Source: Priapulus caudatus (taxonomy: Eukaryota; Priapulida; Priapulimorpha; Priapulimorphida; Priapulidae). Taken from it: a stretch of DNA of 42,221 nucleotides. A model generated the notes under the pieces. That model saw nothing but the letters and a program-made list of their open reading frames with translations. It had not been told where the DNA came from and did not search any database. This document shows, one piece after another, positions 1 to 9,323 of the stretch (within the stretch, counting starts at the first letter, position 1; each line of letters starts with the position of its first letter). A program made the position numbers and the translations under genes. The DNA lies in contig NW_014577451.1 of NCBI RefSeq assembly GCF_000485595.1, positions 220,936 to 263,156 of the forward strand, given 5' to 3'.

Positions 1-1680
1 AAGTTTATATGATTAAGGCAATAACTTGAAAGCTCAAGGTTGATCGAGTAAACACAATAAAAATCCATAGCCGAGACTCAAGGCTCACTAAGAATTGACA
101 TCGCCGGTTAGAGTGCCCTTACTCCTTTGATAGACCCTATCTTATCGTAGCCAATACCTCATACAACCCTCATAACAGTCCCACGTTTCTCCCCCCCGCT
201 CTCGACAAGAAGAAGAGGCGGTGAGCGGCCGTCCCGGGAACTGAACAGAGAGGGAGCAGTGGTGAACGGCAAACTTCGGCTTCCTCAAGACTGTGGTCCG
301 CCATCATGCTGGTGCACTCCGTCAAACAGTGTAATATCAACAAATATTGATATCGTGATTACAGAATCATTGAATTTGCCTTTATTGTTAGCCTTGTAAT
401 TTTAATAATCAATTGTCATCAATTGCAGGTGAATGCAACCATTGCAGCACACAGCCGGGGACCTCGAGCTACGCCGAGGCTCGCCTGTGCTGACATCTGG
501 TGGTTCGAATGAAACGACAGCACAGCCCCTCTAGCTGTGCGCCCTCTGCGATCCTCACGAGCGCAAGGGCAAGCGTAGCCAGACGATACCAGCTTGCCTG
601 GCAGTCACTGCTAGAAGAGTGCCCGGAGTCCTGGGGACCCGACAAAAAGGTCTGCGTCACAGCCGACCAGAAGTCAAGACAGCATCAGCCCATCACAGCC
701 ACTGCAGCCTTCGCACAACTACGTGCATGACAGCCGGTCAGTCATGGTCCAACGCAGTTCCGGAAGGCAATCGGTCACCGCCATGCAACACCAGTACCGC
801 TTGCCGAGTGAGCCTGAAATGGACTAGAACGAGAGATGAACTGACGTATAAACGAAGCCGCGGTGCACAGAGTCCCCAACCTTTTTTCTTGCCTACCTGC
901 TCTCATGCGACCCAGTTCCATTACTAAAGTTCATCATACATGTTAGATCGTTGGACGGAAGCGACCTAGGCTAATATCCTCGTCTGCAGCCTTGACCGGA
1001 TCTCCATCTCTCGGATGACGATTGGACACGTACTGCTGCATCATGGAGTCCTTGAGAGTACTGTCCACAGGTCTCCGTACCCGTGAATCGCCATTTTTAT
1101 ATACCAATTTTCCCTAAACGCTGCCAAATACGCCATTATACGGTAGCTGTAAGTTACGAAAACACGTTCAAGTAGGAGCCTAAGTTCTGTCGGTAGTCCC
1201 CGGAACATCGTCAAGATACGTTCTAAACATACGTCAATAATGCGCGTCTCGAAGATAAGTTAATTATAAGTTACACATAGGTTCAAACACGTTACTTCAT
1301 CAGGTTTAGAAGAATAGGTTTTTGGTACCACTAGGACGACGTTATACCTCGACCGTATTTCACTTAGAGTAACTTACAAGTAACGTGTGTGAACGTGTGT
1401 CAACGACGCATAACTTACCTACAACTGTAATTGGCCCGCGTATGCGACGTATGAGCCATAGCGTGGCACTAACGTATGAAAATTGTGCATCACAAACATT
1501 TTTCGACGACCTCGGCCGTAACTACCGTACGTATACCCAGCGTGCTCTGGCCACGTGCCTAACTTATACCAAAACTTACATCATACCAACTTACCTCGAC
1601 CTTACGCCAGCGTCTTTAGACGAAATTTTGATAACGTCGGCATACCGCTGCATAAATCGTCAATGTGTGGCCAACGGCCA
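1..1680 (+). mobile_element. Truncated MADF element, copy A
   Basis: This is a 5'-truncated relative of the complete element at 6708-9002, in the opposite orientation. Its 3' end is recognisable: the terminal inverted repeat runs from about 1609 to 1680 and ends in GGCCA, followed by TAA at 1681-1683, the complement of the TTA that flanks copy C. Between the gene (to 1018) and the terminus lies the same AAGTTAC-rich flank seen at 6780-7240. The other terminus is absent: bases 1-190 do not match the element. Confidence 0.65.
205..1018 (+). pseudogene. MADF (Myb/SANT-like) protein gene, copy A, broken
   Basis: Exon 1 remnant (about 205-330) corresponds to the end of the MADF domain in copies B and C: the LDKKK region, then the NFGFLKTVVRHHAGA region. 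An intron (331-429) follows a GT donor and ends in TTGCAG; the equivalent introns of copies B and C have the same ends. Exon 2 (about 429-1018) matches the C-terminal part of copies B and C, ending at the TGA at 1016-1018. Several one-base indels break the frame (for example near 230, 590 and 640), so no intact product is possible. MADF domains bind DNA and occur in transcription factors and in the accessory protein of Harbinger transposons. The N-terminal part is missing. Confidence 0.7.
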
Positions 1681-1830
1681 TAACGAAGTTAATATAAACT
1701 TGTTATATGTTTTCCCAAGAACTTAAATATACCTCGCTTCATGCTTATGTCCCACCCGGCACTCTGGGACCAGATCGGTCAAAACAACTAACAAATAATA
1801 AGTCTGTATATCAACGGTGCTTCAACAACC

Positions 1831-2062
1831 AAAACTAATGCAGGAACTAGCGCTCGTGTCCCACACTCGCCCTGCCGTGTGTGCTGCAGTCATGTGCTAG
1901 TGGTCCGCCATATACATATATATACCTATATAACGGCGTGGCGAGTGTCGGAAAAATATATGTCGACACAGCAACACGCGACACGCCAGGCGGCGAGTGG
2001 CGGGATGCGGCTAGTTCTGCTGCATTAGTTTCTGCAGAAGCAAGTTGACACACATAACACTG
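1831..2062. repeat. Foldback repeat, diverged copy
   Basis: The outer arms (CTAATGCAGGAACTAGC... and ...GGCTAGTTCTGCTGCATTAG) are reverse complements of each other around a TATATA-rich centre at about 1912-1935. It is a second copy of the better-preserved foldback at 6262-6650. The arms carry more indels than that copy. Confidence 0.6.
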
Positions 2063-2469
2063 GAAGTGTAATTGCACCGGCCTAAGTATTGTTGTTTGCG
2101 TTCAGATTATTTCAGATTTTACTGACCTTGTCCAAGTTCCTGTGGCAACTGCCGCACATCAATCGTTTCTAACGGACCTACCCGCATCACTTTAGCAAAT
2201 AATCTTTAAGAAACAGGGCTATTGCCGTGATTTCCCCAAAAAATGATATATCTGACCGTTACTCGCAAATAAATGTTGAAGCGAGCGGGAGAGGTGCTTA
2301 TCGTGTGGGCAACTAAACTGCGTTTGTATAATCAACGTGCAGGTGCTGACTCACACAATTATAGCATTTGCAAATTCTAATCACTTGTAGCAAGATAGTA
2401 AAACTTACATAAACCGAAGAAGTGAATAATAACATATTGCCCTAGTGTGCATCGCGACTCCCACGTATA

Positions 2470-3740
2470 TTTTTAATGGGGAATAGTATTTTCTGTAATG
2501 CCGACCGCACCACCGATCTCGCACGCGCCCCCCGATCCGCAAACTCCACATAGACTCCAGGGGACCTCGCACCGCGTGCGCGGCTCCTCCCCTCCTCTCA
2601 CACCGAGACGACACATGTTACACTTGACGTTTGCATTTCAGGTAATAATTGCAATAAATGGTAATCGTTGGCCATAGATGCGCACAATAAATTGTAACAT
2701 GGAGGTCTTTTTTGTCTATGCATTAATACTTTTCACGAGTTGGCATTGCCTTAAAGTCCCGTGGCCCCAGATGTAGATCGAGAATACTGTTAGAAAACAC
2801 CATACACAAGACACCCGGTCACACCAAGAAAGAACAAACCTGCTCTTAAAAATTACTCGGTGGCCCGGCATATGTGGAGAAAAAAACACATTACACGCAA
2901 TCAGCGGGTACCGCAAATACAACAAACATAATGGCCTATCGTATACATTTCACAGAGTTTCAATTGCCTTTCAAATTACCGGTGGCGCTATATAAAAAAT
3001 CATACACGCAAATGCATTGCACAAACACAGGTAGGCAATGCAAGAACAATACTGATCTTTAAGACATTGTAAAATTACCGAGGCCCATATGTGAAAAAAA
3101 AAAACACATATAGTATACATGCATCAGGTACTCAAGCAAAAAACAGATGGGCTACTGATATCGGTAGTATTTGAAATAATATCGCATATTATTTCAATTA
3201 AGTCTGTCGATTATCTATGAGTCGTCCAAGGTAACTTGTGTGGTAAACAATTACCCCAATGCCTCTATTCATCTTAAAACGGATGGAATTTATCTTTTAA
3301 TCATTCTATAGGTCTAAAGTGCGAAATACGAGGTATGTAGCAGGTCAAGGACACTCGCGTAACGCCCATCGACAAATCGCAGGACTCGCGCCAGGTTGTC
3401 AATCCTTTCTTGAGTCTTTTCAGGTCGAAACATGCCAGCTAGATTCGCTAGTAATACGGGTTGCAAAAAGGAATTAGCAGCGCCCGGTTGTTTTGTGTTG
3501 TCACGAACAGCCAACGAGCGACAGTGCAGTGATTGTCATACTGGTTATGTTATGCGAGGCATCCGGCATGTATACATAGCGAGAATGCCGATGCCGCGGC
3601 GCTCAACAACGCATTCAAGACTATTACTAACAGCAGGTTTGCTGTTAGAATAGCCTGTGCTCACATGTAAGTTGATCAGGACTTTCAGTAGGCACGTGTA
3701 TATGTACTTTAATTCCAATCAGAACGTCTGAGAACAAGGT
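2470..3740 (-). repeat. R-family dispersed repeat, copy R1
   Basis: As reverse complement, this matches 11460-12160 plus 15421-15860, and also 29300-31010. Shared landmarks in order are the CCTGATCACTTACC block, the GATGCCTCGATAACATAACC block, the GATTGGTAATTTTTACCAC block, B-type monomers, and the ATCCCCATTAAAAATATACG block. It overlaps the inverted-duplication arm. It has no coding capacity that I can recognise. Confidence 0.7.
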
Positions 3741-3898
3741 AACACATTCTGGTAGTAAATACTTATTATATATTAGCTTCTTGACATATATAGTATATAT
3801 ACTAGTATCACTATAGCTTAGAACTACTACTAGTCATAGTATAGTACATATCAGGCATAATATATTCAAGTGGCGGGCGTAGCGGCGTATGTGCAGTA

Positions 3899-3991
3899 AA
3901 AAACATCGATAGTTCAGCGTATGCCAGCGTTTTAGAGAAATTTTGATACGTCCGGCATACGCTGTCTAAATCGTCAATGTGTGACAGGGCC
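3899..3991 (+). repeat. Isolated terminal inverted repeat of the MADF element
   Basis: This is nearly identical to the right end of the element at 8905-9002, including the CAGCGTATGCCAGCGTTTTAG block and the terminal GACAGGGCCA. TTA follows at 3992-3994, as it follows copy C. It directly abuts the 3' end of MADF copy B instead of enclosing it, which suggests a rearrangement. Confidence 0.65.
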
Positions 3992-4004
3992 ATTAGGGGA
4001 ATTG

Positions 4005-4018
4005 GTATATAAAAATGG
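4005..4018 (+). promoter_or_regulatory. Possible TATA-like sequence at the element interior
   Basis: GGTATATAAAAATGG is conserved in all three MADF copies (here, 7226-7240, and inverted near 1097-1110), just beyond the 3' end of the gene. It points toward the 3' end of the MADF gene, so it could drive an antisense transcript or be a relic of a second gene's promoter. Only conservation and the TATA match support it. Confidence 0.25.
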
Positions 4019-4077
4019 GGTTCACAGGAGGAACCCGTCAGTACTTCTCAAGACTCCATGGTGAGCAGATGTTCATG

Positions 4078-5247
4078 TCATCCGAGAGATGGAGGATCCG
4101 GCAAGGCTGAGACGAGAATACCTACTAGCTGTCCTCCAACATCAGCATGATGATAAACTGGTAATGAATTGGGTCGCACGGAAGCAGGAGCAGGAAAGGT
4201 GGGCACTCTGTGAGGTTCTTCCTCATCACTCTCCTCGCCCATCAGCTCACTGAGGATGGTGTTGATGCGTGACCATGCTTTCCGGAACTTGCACTTGGAC
4301 ATGCTGACCAGGCTGTCATGCACGTAGTTGGCGAAGGCTGCAGTAGCTGTGATGGGCTGAGGCTGTGCGATACCTTTGAGGAGCTCCCCAGACTCATGCA
4401 CCCTCTTCTAGGGTGACTGCAGCAACTGGTCATCGTCCTGGCTGCGCTTGCCCTTGCGCTGTGAGGATGAGGAGGGGACAGTGGAGGGCGTGCTGTCGTC
4501 ATCAACCACAATGGCTGCACATACAGCCTCGGCAGCCTCGAGGTCCCCGCTGTGTGCTACAATGGTTGCCTTCACCTGCAATTATGACAATTGATTATTA
4601 AAATACAAGGCAAAAATACAAGGCAAATTCAATGATTTGTAATCACACTAAAATTAATATTAATATTTGTTTATACTTACACTGTTGACGGATGCACCAG
4701 CATGATGGCGGACCACAGTCTTGAGGAAGCCGAAGTTTGCCTTCACCCACTGTTCTCTCTCTGTCAGTTCCGGGACGCCGTCACCGCTCTTCTTCTTGTC
4801 GAGACGGGTGTGGGTGTCTCGCAGGGACTTGAACCACCCTTTCGAAGGTGCTCGACAGTCTTCCCCATGGCTTTGGCTTGATCCTCTCAGAGCTTTGCCT
4901 TCTTGTCCACCCTCCGGTAGTCAGTCTTTTTGATGTCCCAGAGGATGGCGTTCTCGCGAACGAAATCGCACATGAGCTGTTCCTCTTGGACATCAAAACA
5001 AAACTGTGTCTTCTTGGCCCTCTTCCTCTTGGCAAGGGTTGGCTGAGAGGGGGGTGGAGGCCACGGACGCAGCTACCGATGCCACTGACGATGCCCGAGA
5101 GGCGTTGGAACCTGCATCATCTCTATCAGAAGGTGAGGGTGAGGGTGAGGATGTGGGTGATGATGGATCCTCCTCGAGTTCACGTCCACGCCCACGGCCA
5201 CGGCCAGGAGACTTCTTGGCAGCGTTCTTCGAAGTTTTCTTCGGCAT
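4078..5247 (-). pseudogene. MADF (Myb/SANT-like) protein gene, copy B
   Basis: This is the best-readable copy. The start ATG (5247-5245) opens a basic, AT-hook-like N-terminus (KKSPGRGRGRGR), then an acidic/serine linker. After a frameshift near 5040 comes a MADF domain with ENAILWDIKKTDYRRVDKKA and, after another frameshift near 4835, WFKSLRDTHTRLDKKK and QWVKANFGFLKTVVRHH. Exon 1 ends at 4681 (AACAGT then GTAAGT). The intron is 4576-4680, and exon 2 starts after TTGCAG at 4575. Exon 2 encodes an acidic linker and the conserved ANYVHDSLVSMSKCKFRKAW region, perhaps BESS-like, with its stop at 4078-4080. A TGA replaces the tryptophan expected near 4892 and a TAG lies near 4411. The predicted role is sequence-specific DNA binding. 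In Harbinger transposons such proteins help the transposase reach DNA and the nucleus. As written the gene is broken. Confidence 0.7.
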
Positions 5248-5345
5248 GACGGTGATGTTGATACTGCGACGGTGATGTTGATACTGCGACGGTGATGTTG
5301 ATACTGCGACGGTGATGTTGATACTGCGACGGTGATGTTGATATG
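5248..5345 (+). repeat. Tandem array of a 20-bp unit (about five copies)
   Basis: The unit GACGGTGATGTTGATACTGC is repeated about five times almost perfectly just upstream of the MADF copy B start codon. On the minus strand it would lie in the 5' leader or promoter. A more diverged array of the same unit precedes copy C at 8540-8645, so the array belongs to the element. Confidence 0.9.
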
Positions 5346-5419
5346 AATGAGGATTGGTAATTTTTACCACAAAGTATATTTACCGACATAATAATCGACA
5401 GATTAATAAATAATATCAA

Positions 5420-5990
5420 TATTATTTCGTATACCGTACGTAGCCCATGTTTTTTGCTTGCGTACCTGATTGCATGTATATATATGTGTGTGTTTTTTTC
5501 ACATATGGGCCTCGGTAATTTTAAATGTTTAAACATCAGTTTGTTTTGCTTGCCTACCTGTGTTTGTGCACATGCATTTGCGTGTATGATTTTTTCATAT
5601 ATGCGCCACGGTAATTTTGAAGGCAATTGAAACTCTGTGAAATGTATACCGTGGCCCATATGTTTTTTGTTTGCGTACCCGTGATTGCGTGTATGTGTTT
5701 TTTTCCACATATGGGCCACAGTAATTTTTAAGGCAGTTTGTTTTGCTTGCGTACCGGTGTTTGTGTATGTGTTTTCTACATATTATACATGGGCCACGGG
5801 AACTTTGAAGGCAATGCCAACTCCGTGAAAAGTATACTGCATAGACAAAAAACCATACCATGTTACCAATTTTGCCATTATGCCAACATTACCATATTGC
5901 AATTATACCATAAATGCAGACGCAATGTACATGTGCGTTCGTGTGAGCGTGTGCGTGCGTCGCATACAGAACAATACTATCCCCATTAAA
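5420..5990 (+). repeat. B-type monomer array (about 100-120 bp period)
   Basis: Diverged monomers follow one another, each built from TTGTTTTGCTTGCGTACC, a TGTTTGCGTGTATGTG stretch, a T-run, CACATATGGGCC and GGTAATTTTGAAGG. About four monomers are visible here. Similar arrays lie at 2640-3130 (inverted), 12000-12160 with 15421-15700, and 30260-30830. The spacing and the CATATGGGCC boxes recur, but no protein reading frame is shared between copies. Confidence 0.75.
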
Positions 5991-6261
5991 AATATACGTG
6001 GAGTGCGTGCACACTAGGCAATATATTATTATTCACTTCTGGTGTTATGTAAGGTTTTACTATCTTTACAAAGTGATTAGAATTTGCAACTTATAATTGT
6101 GTGAGCCGACATTGATATACCAAACGCCATTAGTTGCACACGATAAGCACCTTCGCTCGCTTCAACATTTATTTGCAGTAACGTCACATATATATTTTTT
6201 GGGGAAATCAGCAAACCTTTTCTAAAGATTATTGCTAACGTATGCGTAGGTCGTAGAACGA

Positions 6262-6650
6262 TTGATGTGGGCATGCCCACAGGAACTTGGGACAAGGTCA
6301 GTAAAATCTGAAAATAATCTGAACGCAAAACACAAATACTACCCCTCAATTACACTTCCAGTGTTGTGTCAACTTGCTTTCGCAGAAACTAATGCAGAAC
6401 TAGCCGCTCCCGCACTCGCCGCTGCGTGTGTGCTGTGTCGCCATATATTTTTCCGCACTCGCCACTGCGTATATATATATATATATATATATGGCGACAC
6501 AGCACACTGACTGCAGCACACACGCAGCGGCGAGTGTGGGAGCGGCTAGTTCTGCATTAGTTTTTGTGAAAGCAAGTTGATATACAGACTATTATTTGTT
6601 AGTTGTTTTACCGACTCTGTCCCAAGTGCCTGTGGGCATAAGCATGAAGC
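6262..6650. repeat. Foldback (long inverted repeat) with AT-rich centre
   Basis: The inner arms are clear: 6368-6433 (TCAACTTGCTTTCGCAGAAA...) against 6512-6581 (...GAAAGCAAGTTGA). The match resumes further out: GTCCCAAGTGCCTGTGGGCA at about 6620-6640 mirrors the complementary sequence at 6270-6300. The centre is a (TA)n run at 6471-6492. A diverged copy lies at 1831-2062, and a one-sided fragment of its flank at 23286-23410. Confidence 0.8.
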
Positions 6651-6707
6651 GAGGTATATTTAAGTATCTTGGGAAAACATATAAAAAGTTTAATATTAAC
6701 ATCGTTA

Positions 6708-6780
6708 TGGCCGTGCCACACATTGACGATTTAGCCAGCGTATGCCGACGTATCAAAATTTCTCTAAAACGCTGGCGTAC
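6708..6780 (+). repeat. Left terminal inverted repeat of copy C
   Basis: Pairs with 8931-9002 in reverse complement with only a few mismatches, including the shared block CCAGCGTATGCCGACGTATC and CTCTAAAACGCTGGC. Confidence 0.8.
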
Positions 6781-6862
6781 GTCGAGTAAGTTATGGGTAA
6801 GTTTTGTATAAGTTAAGAGCACGCTGAAGCACGCTGGTATACGTCGTATAGTACGGCGAGGT

Positions 6863-6900
6863 CGTCGAAAAATTTTGTGCATGCACAAAATTTTCGACGT
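6863..6900. repeat. Near-perfect palindrome in the subterminal region
   Basis: CGAAAATTTTGTGCATGCAC with its complement forms an almost perfect hairpin (one extra A in the left arm), centred on TGCATGCA. It sits in the subterminal part of the element, where transposase or accessory-protein binding sites are often found; that function is a guess. Confidence 0.8.
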
Positions 6901-7310
6901 ATGCCAGCGTATGGCTCATACGTCCCGCATACGCGGGCCATAAGTTGTAGGTAAGTTATGCGATCGTTGACACACGTTCACACACGTTACTTGTAAGTTA
7001 CTCATAAGTTGAAATACGTCGAGATAATGTCTAGGGTACCCAAAACCTATTTCTAACCTATGAGTAACGTGCTTTGAACCTATGTGTAACTTATAATGAA
7101 CTTATCTCCAACGCATATTGACGTATGTAGACGTATTTGACGTGTTCCGGACGACCACAGAACTTAGGCTCCTACTGAACGTGTTTCTAACTTACAGCTA
7201 CCGTATAATGGCGTATTGGCAGCGTTTAGGGAAATTGGTATATAAAAATGGGATTCACGGGAGGAACCCGTCAGTACTCCTCAAGACTCCATGATGAGCA
7301 GATGTCCATG

Positions 7311-8555
7311 TCATCCGAGAGATGGAGGATCCGGCAAGGCTGAGACGAGAATACCTACTAGCTGTCCTCCAACATCAACATGATGATGAACTTGTAATGA
7401 ACTGGGTCGCATGAAAGCAGGAGCAAGAAAGGTGGGGACTCTGTGAGGTTCTTCCTCATCACTCTCCTCGTCCATCAGCTCACTGAGGATGGTGTTGATG
7501 CGTGACCGTGCCTTCCGGAACTTGCGCTTGGACATGCTGACCAGGCTGTCATGCACGTAGTTGGCGAAGGCTGCAGTGGCTGTGATGGGCTGATGCTGTG
7601 CGAGACCTTTGAGGAGCTCCCCAGACTCGGGCACCTCTTCTAGAGTGACTGCAGCAACTGGTCATCGTCCTGGCTACGCTTGCCCTTGCGCTGTGAGGAT
7701 GAGCAGGGGACAGTAGAGGGCGTGCTGTCGTCATCAACCACGATGTCAGCACAGGCAGCCTCGGCAGCCTCGAGGTCCCCGCTGTGTGCTGCAATGGTTG
7801 CCTTCACCTGCAATTATGACAATTGATTATTAAAATACAAGGCAAAAATACAAGGCAAATTCAATGATTTGTAATCACACTAATATTTGTTTATACTTAC
7901 ACTGTTGACGGATGCACCAGCATGATGGCGGACCACAGTCTTGAGGAAGCCGAAGTTTGCCTTCACCCACTGCTCCCTCTCTGTCAGTTCCGGGACGCCG
8001 TCACCGCTCTTCTTCTTGTCGAGACGGGTGTGGGTGTCTCGCAGGGACTTGAACCACCCTTTCGAAGGTGCTCGACAGTCTTCCCCATGGCTTTGGCTTG
8101 ATCCTCTCAGAGCTTTGCCTTCTTGTCCACCCTCCGGTAGTCAGTCTTTTTGCATGTCCAGCAGGATGGGGCGTTCTCGCCGACACGAAATCGCAAAAAA
8201 CAATGGAAAAAAAAAGGCCTGTTCTCTTGCCCGACATCAAAACAAAACTGTAGCTTCTTCTTGTGTCCTCTTCTTTCTCTCTTGGCTAAGCGGTGTGCTG
8301 ATAGTGGGGTTGGAGTCGCTCGGTTACGCAGATTACTCGGATGCTTACTTGACGTCTATTGCTTCTCGTGAGAGGCGTTTTTGGAACTCTGCTCATTCAT
8401 CTTTCTTATCAGATAGTGTGAGGGTTGTGCATGGTGATATGATGTTGTGCGTGATGATGGATCCTCCTCGAGTTCACGTCCACGCCACGCCACGCCAGGA
8501 TGACTTCTCTGCAGCGTTGTCTTCGAAGTTTTCTTCGCATGACGGTGATGTTGAT
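7311..8555 (-). pseudogene. MADF (Myb/SANT-like) protein gene, copy C
   Basis: Same layout as copy B. Exon 1 ends at 7901 (GT donor at 7900). A 93-base intron (7808-7900) follows, and exon 2 begins at 7807 after TTGCAG, ending at the stop at 7311-7313. The C-terminal region (ANYVHDSLVSMSKRKFRKAR, then the acidic DEESDEEEP tract) matches copy B closely. Exon 1 upstream of about 8240 is badly scrambled by insertions and deletions, more than copy B is. A TAG interrupts exon 2 near 7641, close to the equivalent of the stop in copy B. Copy A has one extra base there and no stop in that frame, so ancestral readings differ. The gene lies inside a structurally complete element with its own TATA box at 8685-8696. 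Confidence 0.65.
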
Positions 8556-8645
8556 ACTGCGACGGGTGTATTGTATACTGCGACGGTGATGTTGATACTG
8601 CCGACGTGTGATGTGATACTGCCACGGTGATGTTGATACTTGCGC
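8540..8645 (+). repeat. Degenerate 20-bp tandem array
   Basis: About five diverged copies of GACGGTGATGTTGATACTGC with small indels, equivalent to the clean array at 5248-5345. It lies between the TATA box and the presumed start of MADF copy C. Confidence 0.8.
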
Positions 8646-8684
8646 GATGTCTAGTGCGGTTATGATTTGATCGTCGAGCGGCAG

Positions 8685-8696
8685 CCTTTTTATAGG
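8685..8696 (-). promoter_or_regulatory. TATA box of MADF copy C
   Basis: On the minus strand the sequence reads CCTATAAAAAGG, a strong TATA match. It lies about 135 bases upstream of the presumed MADF start, which would place transcription initiation near 8655 and put the 20-bp repeat array in the 5' leader. Confidence 0.45.
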
Positions 8697-8930
8697 CTAC
8701 TACCCGTGATCGTCGCCGATACGCTGCCGCGCGCTATGCATAAGTGTTAGACTATCGTTGGGCATAAGTTGTGAACGCCGGCAACACGCTAAGCATTCGT
8801 TGCGTATCAGTAGTCTATAAGTTATCGAAACGTTCTATATAAGTTACTAATACGTTATGTATACGTCCAACTCGTTATGAAAAACGCTATGTACAACGCG
8901 CCAAATTAAAAAAACATCGATAGTTCAGCG

Positions 8931-9002
8931 TATGCCAGCGTTTTAGAGAAATTTTGATACGTCGGCATACGCTGGCTAAATCGTCAAGGTGTGACAGGGC
9001 CA
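8931..9002 (-). repeat. Right terminal inverted repeat of copy C
   Basis: Reverse complement of 6708-6780. The terminal bases GGGCCA are followed by TTA, matching the TTA in front of the left terminus. Confidence 0.8.
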
Positions 9003-9281
9003 TTAGCACTGCGACATTTGCCTTGCTATATATTTGTTTCCACCGTTGAACGCTATGCTGCATTGTGTCACTCTGCCGTAATGACGTCAATTATCGTCGG
9101 CAAATTTATGTCGCCACTATCAACCTCTACTTCGTCAATGATTCACGTGGCACTATGTCTAAATATGTCCGGGCGGGAGGTTTTTCGGAAACAGAAGACC
9201 GAATGCGGAAGTTTGGTCGTCTCAGACGATAAGTTCTTATCTCTAAAATCACCTCCATTGCTGAAAAGCCTGGATCGATAA

Positions 9282-9323
9282 TATCAGAAGTAGATAATAG
9301 GGAACTATTATCTACTCCTGATA
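9282..9323. repeat. TATCAGGAG-type palindrome
   Basis: Two 19-base arms (TATCAGAAGTAGATAATAG and complement) around GGAA, with one mismatch. Same family as 22701-22745 and 24301-24342; related to 11183-11230, 22513-22557 and 30616-30768. Confidence 0.85.

Larger units (their letters stand above)
1..3290 (-). repeat. Left arm of a large inverted duplication
   Basis: Read as reverse complement, this arm matches 5345-8640 block by block. The MADF gene part (200-1018) pairs with 7311-8200. The downstream flank (1085-1760) pairs with 6640-7240, the foldback (1830-2065) with 6366-6583, and the stretch 2095-2620 with about 5950-6330. The B-type monomers (2640-3130) pair with 5420-5900. The arms differ by many substitutions and small indels, so the duplication is old. 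About 2 kb lies between the arms. The first 190 bases resemble nothing else in the window that I can see. Confidence 0.75.
5345..8640 (+). repeat. Right arm of a large inverted duplication
   Basis: Reverse-complement partner of 1-3290. It contains B-type monomers, the foldback at 6262-6650 and the complete MADF element copy C. Its first part (5345-5990) is also a partial R-family copy that lacks the R 3' third: after the GGCAATA at about 6025 it diverges from the R2/R3 sequence and follows the sequence shared with the left arm. Confidence 0.75.
6708..9002 (-). mobile_element. Complete MADF-carrying DNA transposon, copy C (PIF/Harbinger-like)
   Basis: The element is 2295 bp. Its termini are inverted repeats of about 72 bp: TGGCCGTGCCACACATTGAC at the left, and the complement of the same sequence ending GACAGGGCCA at the right. 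Both ends are flanked by TTA (6705-6707 and 9003-9005). A 3-bp TWA duplication is typical of PIF/Harbinger elements. Inside are an AAGTTAC-rich subterminal region on each side (6780-7230 and 8740-8900) and one gene, the MADF gene on the minus strand. I see no DDE transposase, so the element would need one from elsewhere. Superfamily assignment is inference from target duplication plus MADF content. Confidence 0.7.

Noticed and set aside
469-927. Independent small proteins over MADF copy A
   Set aside because: These are frame fragments of the broken exon 2, best explained by comparison with copies B and C.
1385-1726. A 113-codon plus-strand frame
   Set aside because: It runs through the subterminal and inverted-repeat part of the MADF element. 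The equivalent in copy C is not open in the same frame, and no domain is seen.
4848-5275. Plus-strand frames opposite MADF copy B
   Set aside because: They are antisense to a region whose minus-strand frame shows domain similarity, conserved splice sites and conservation between copies.
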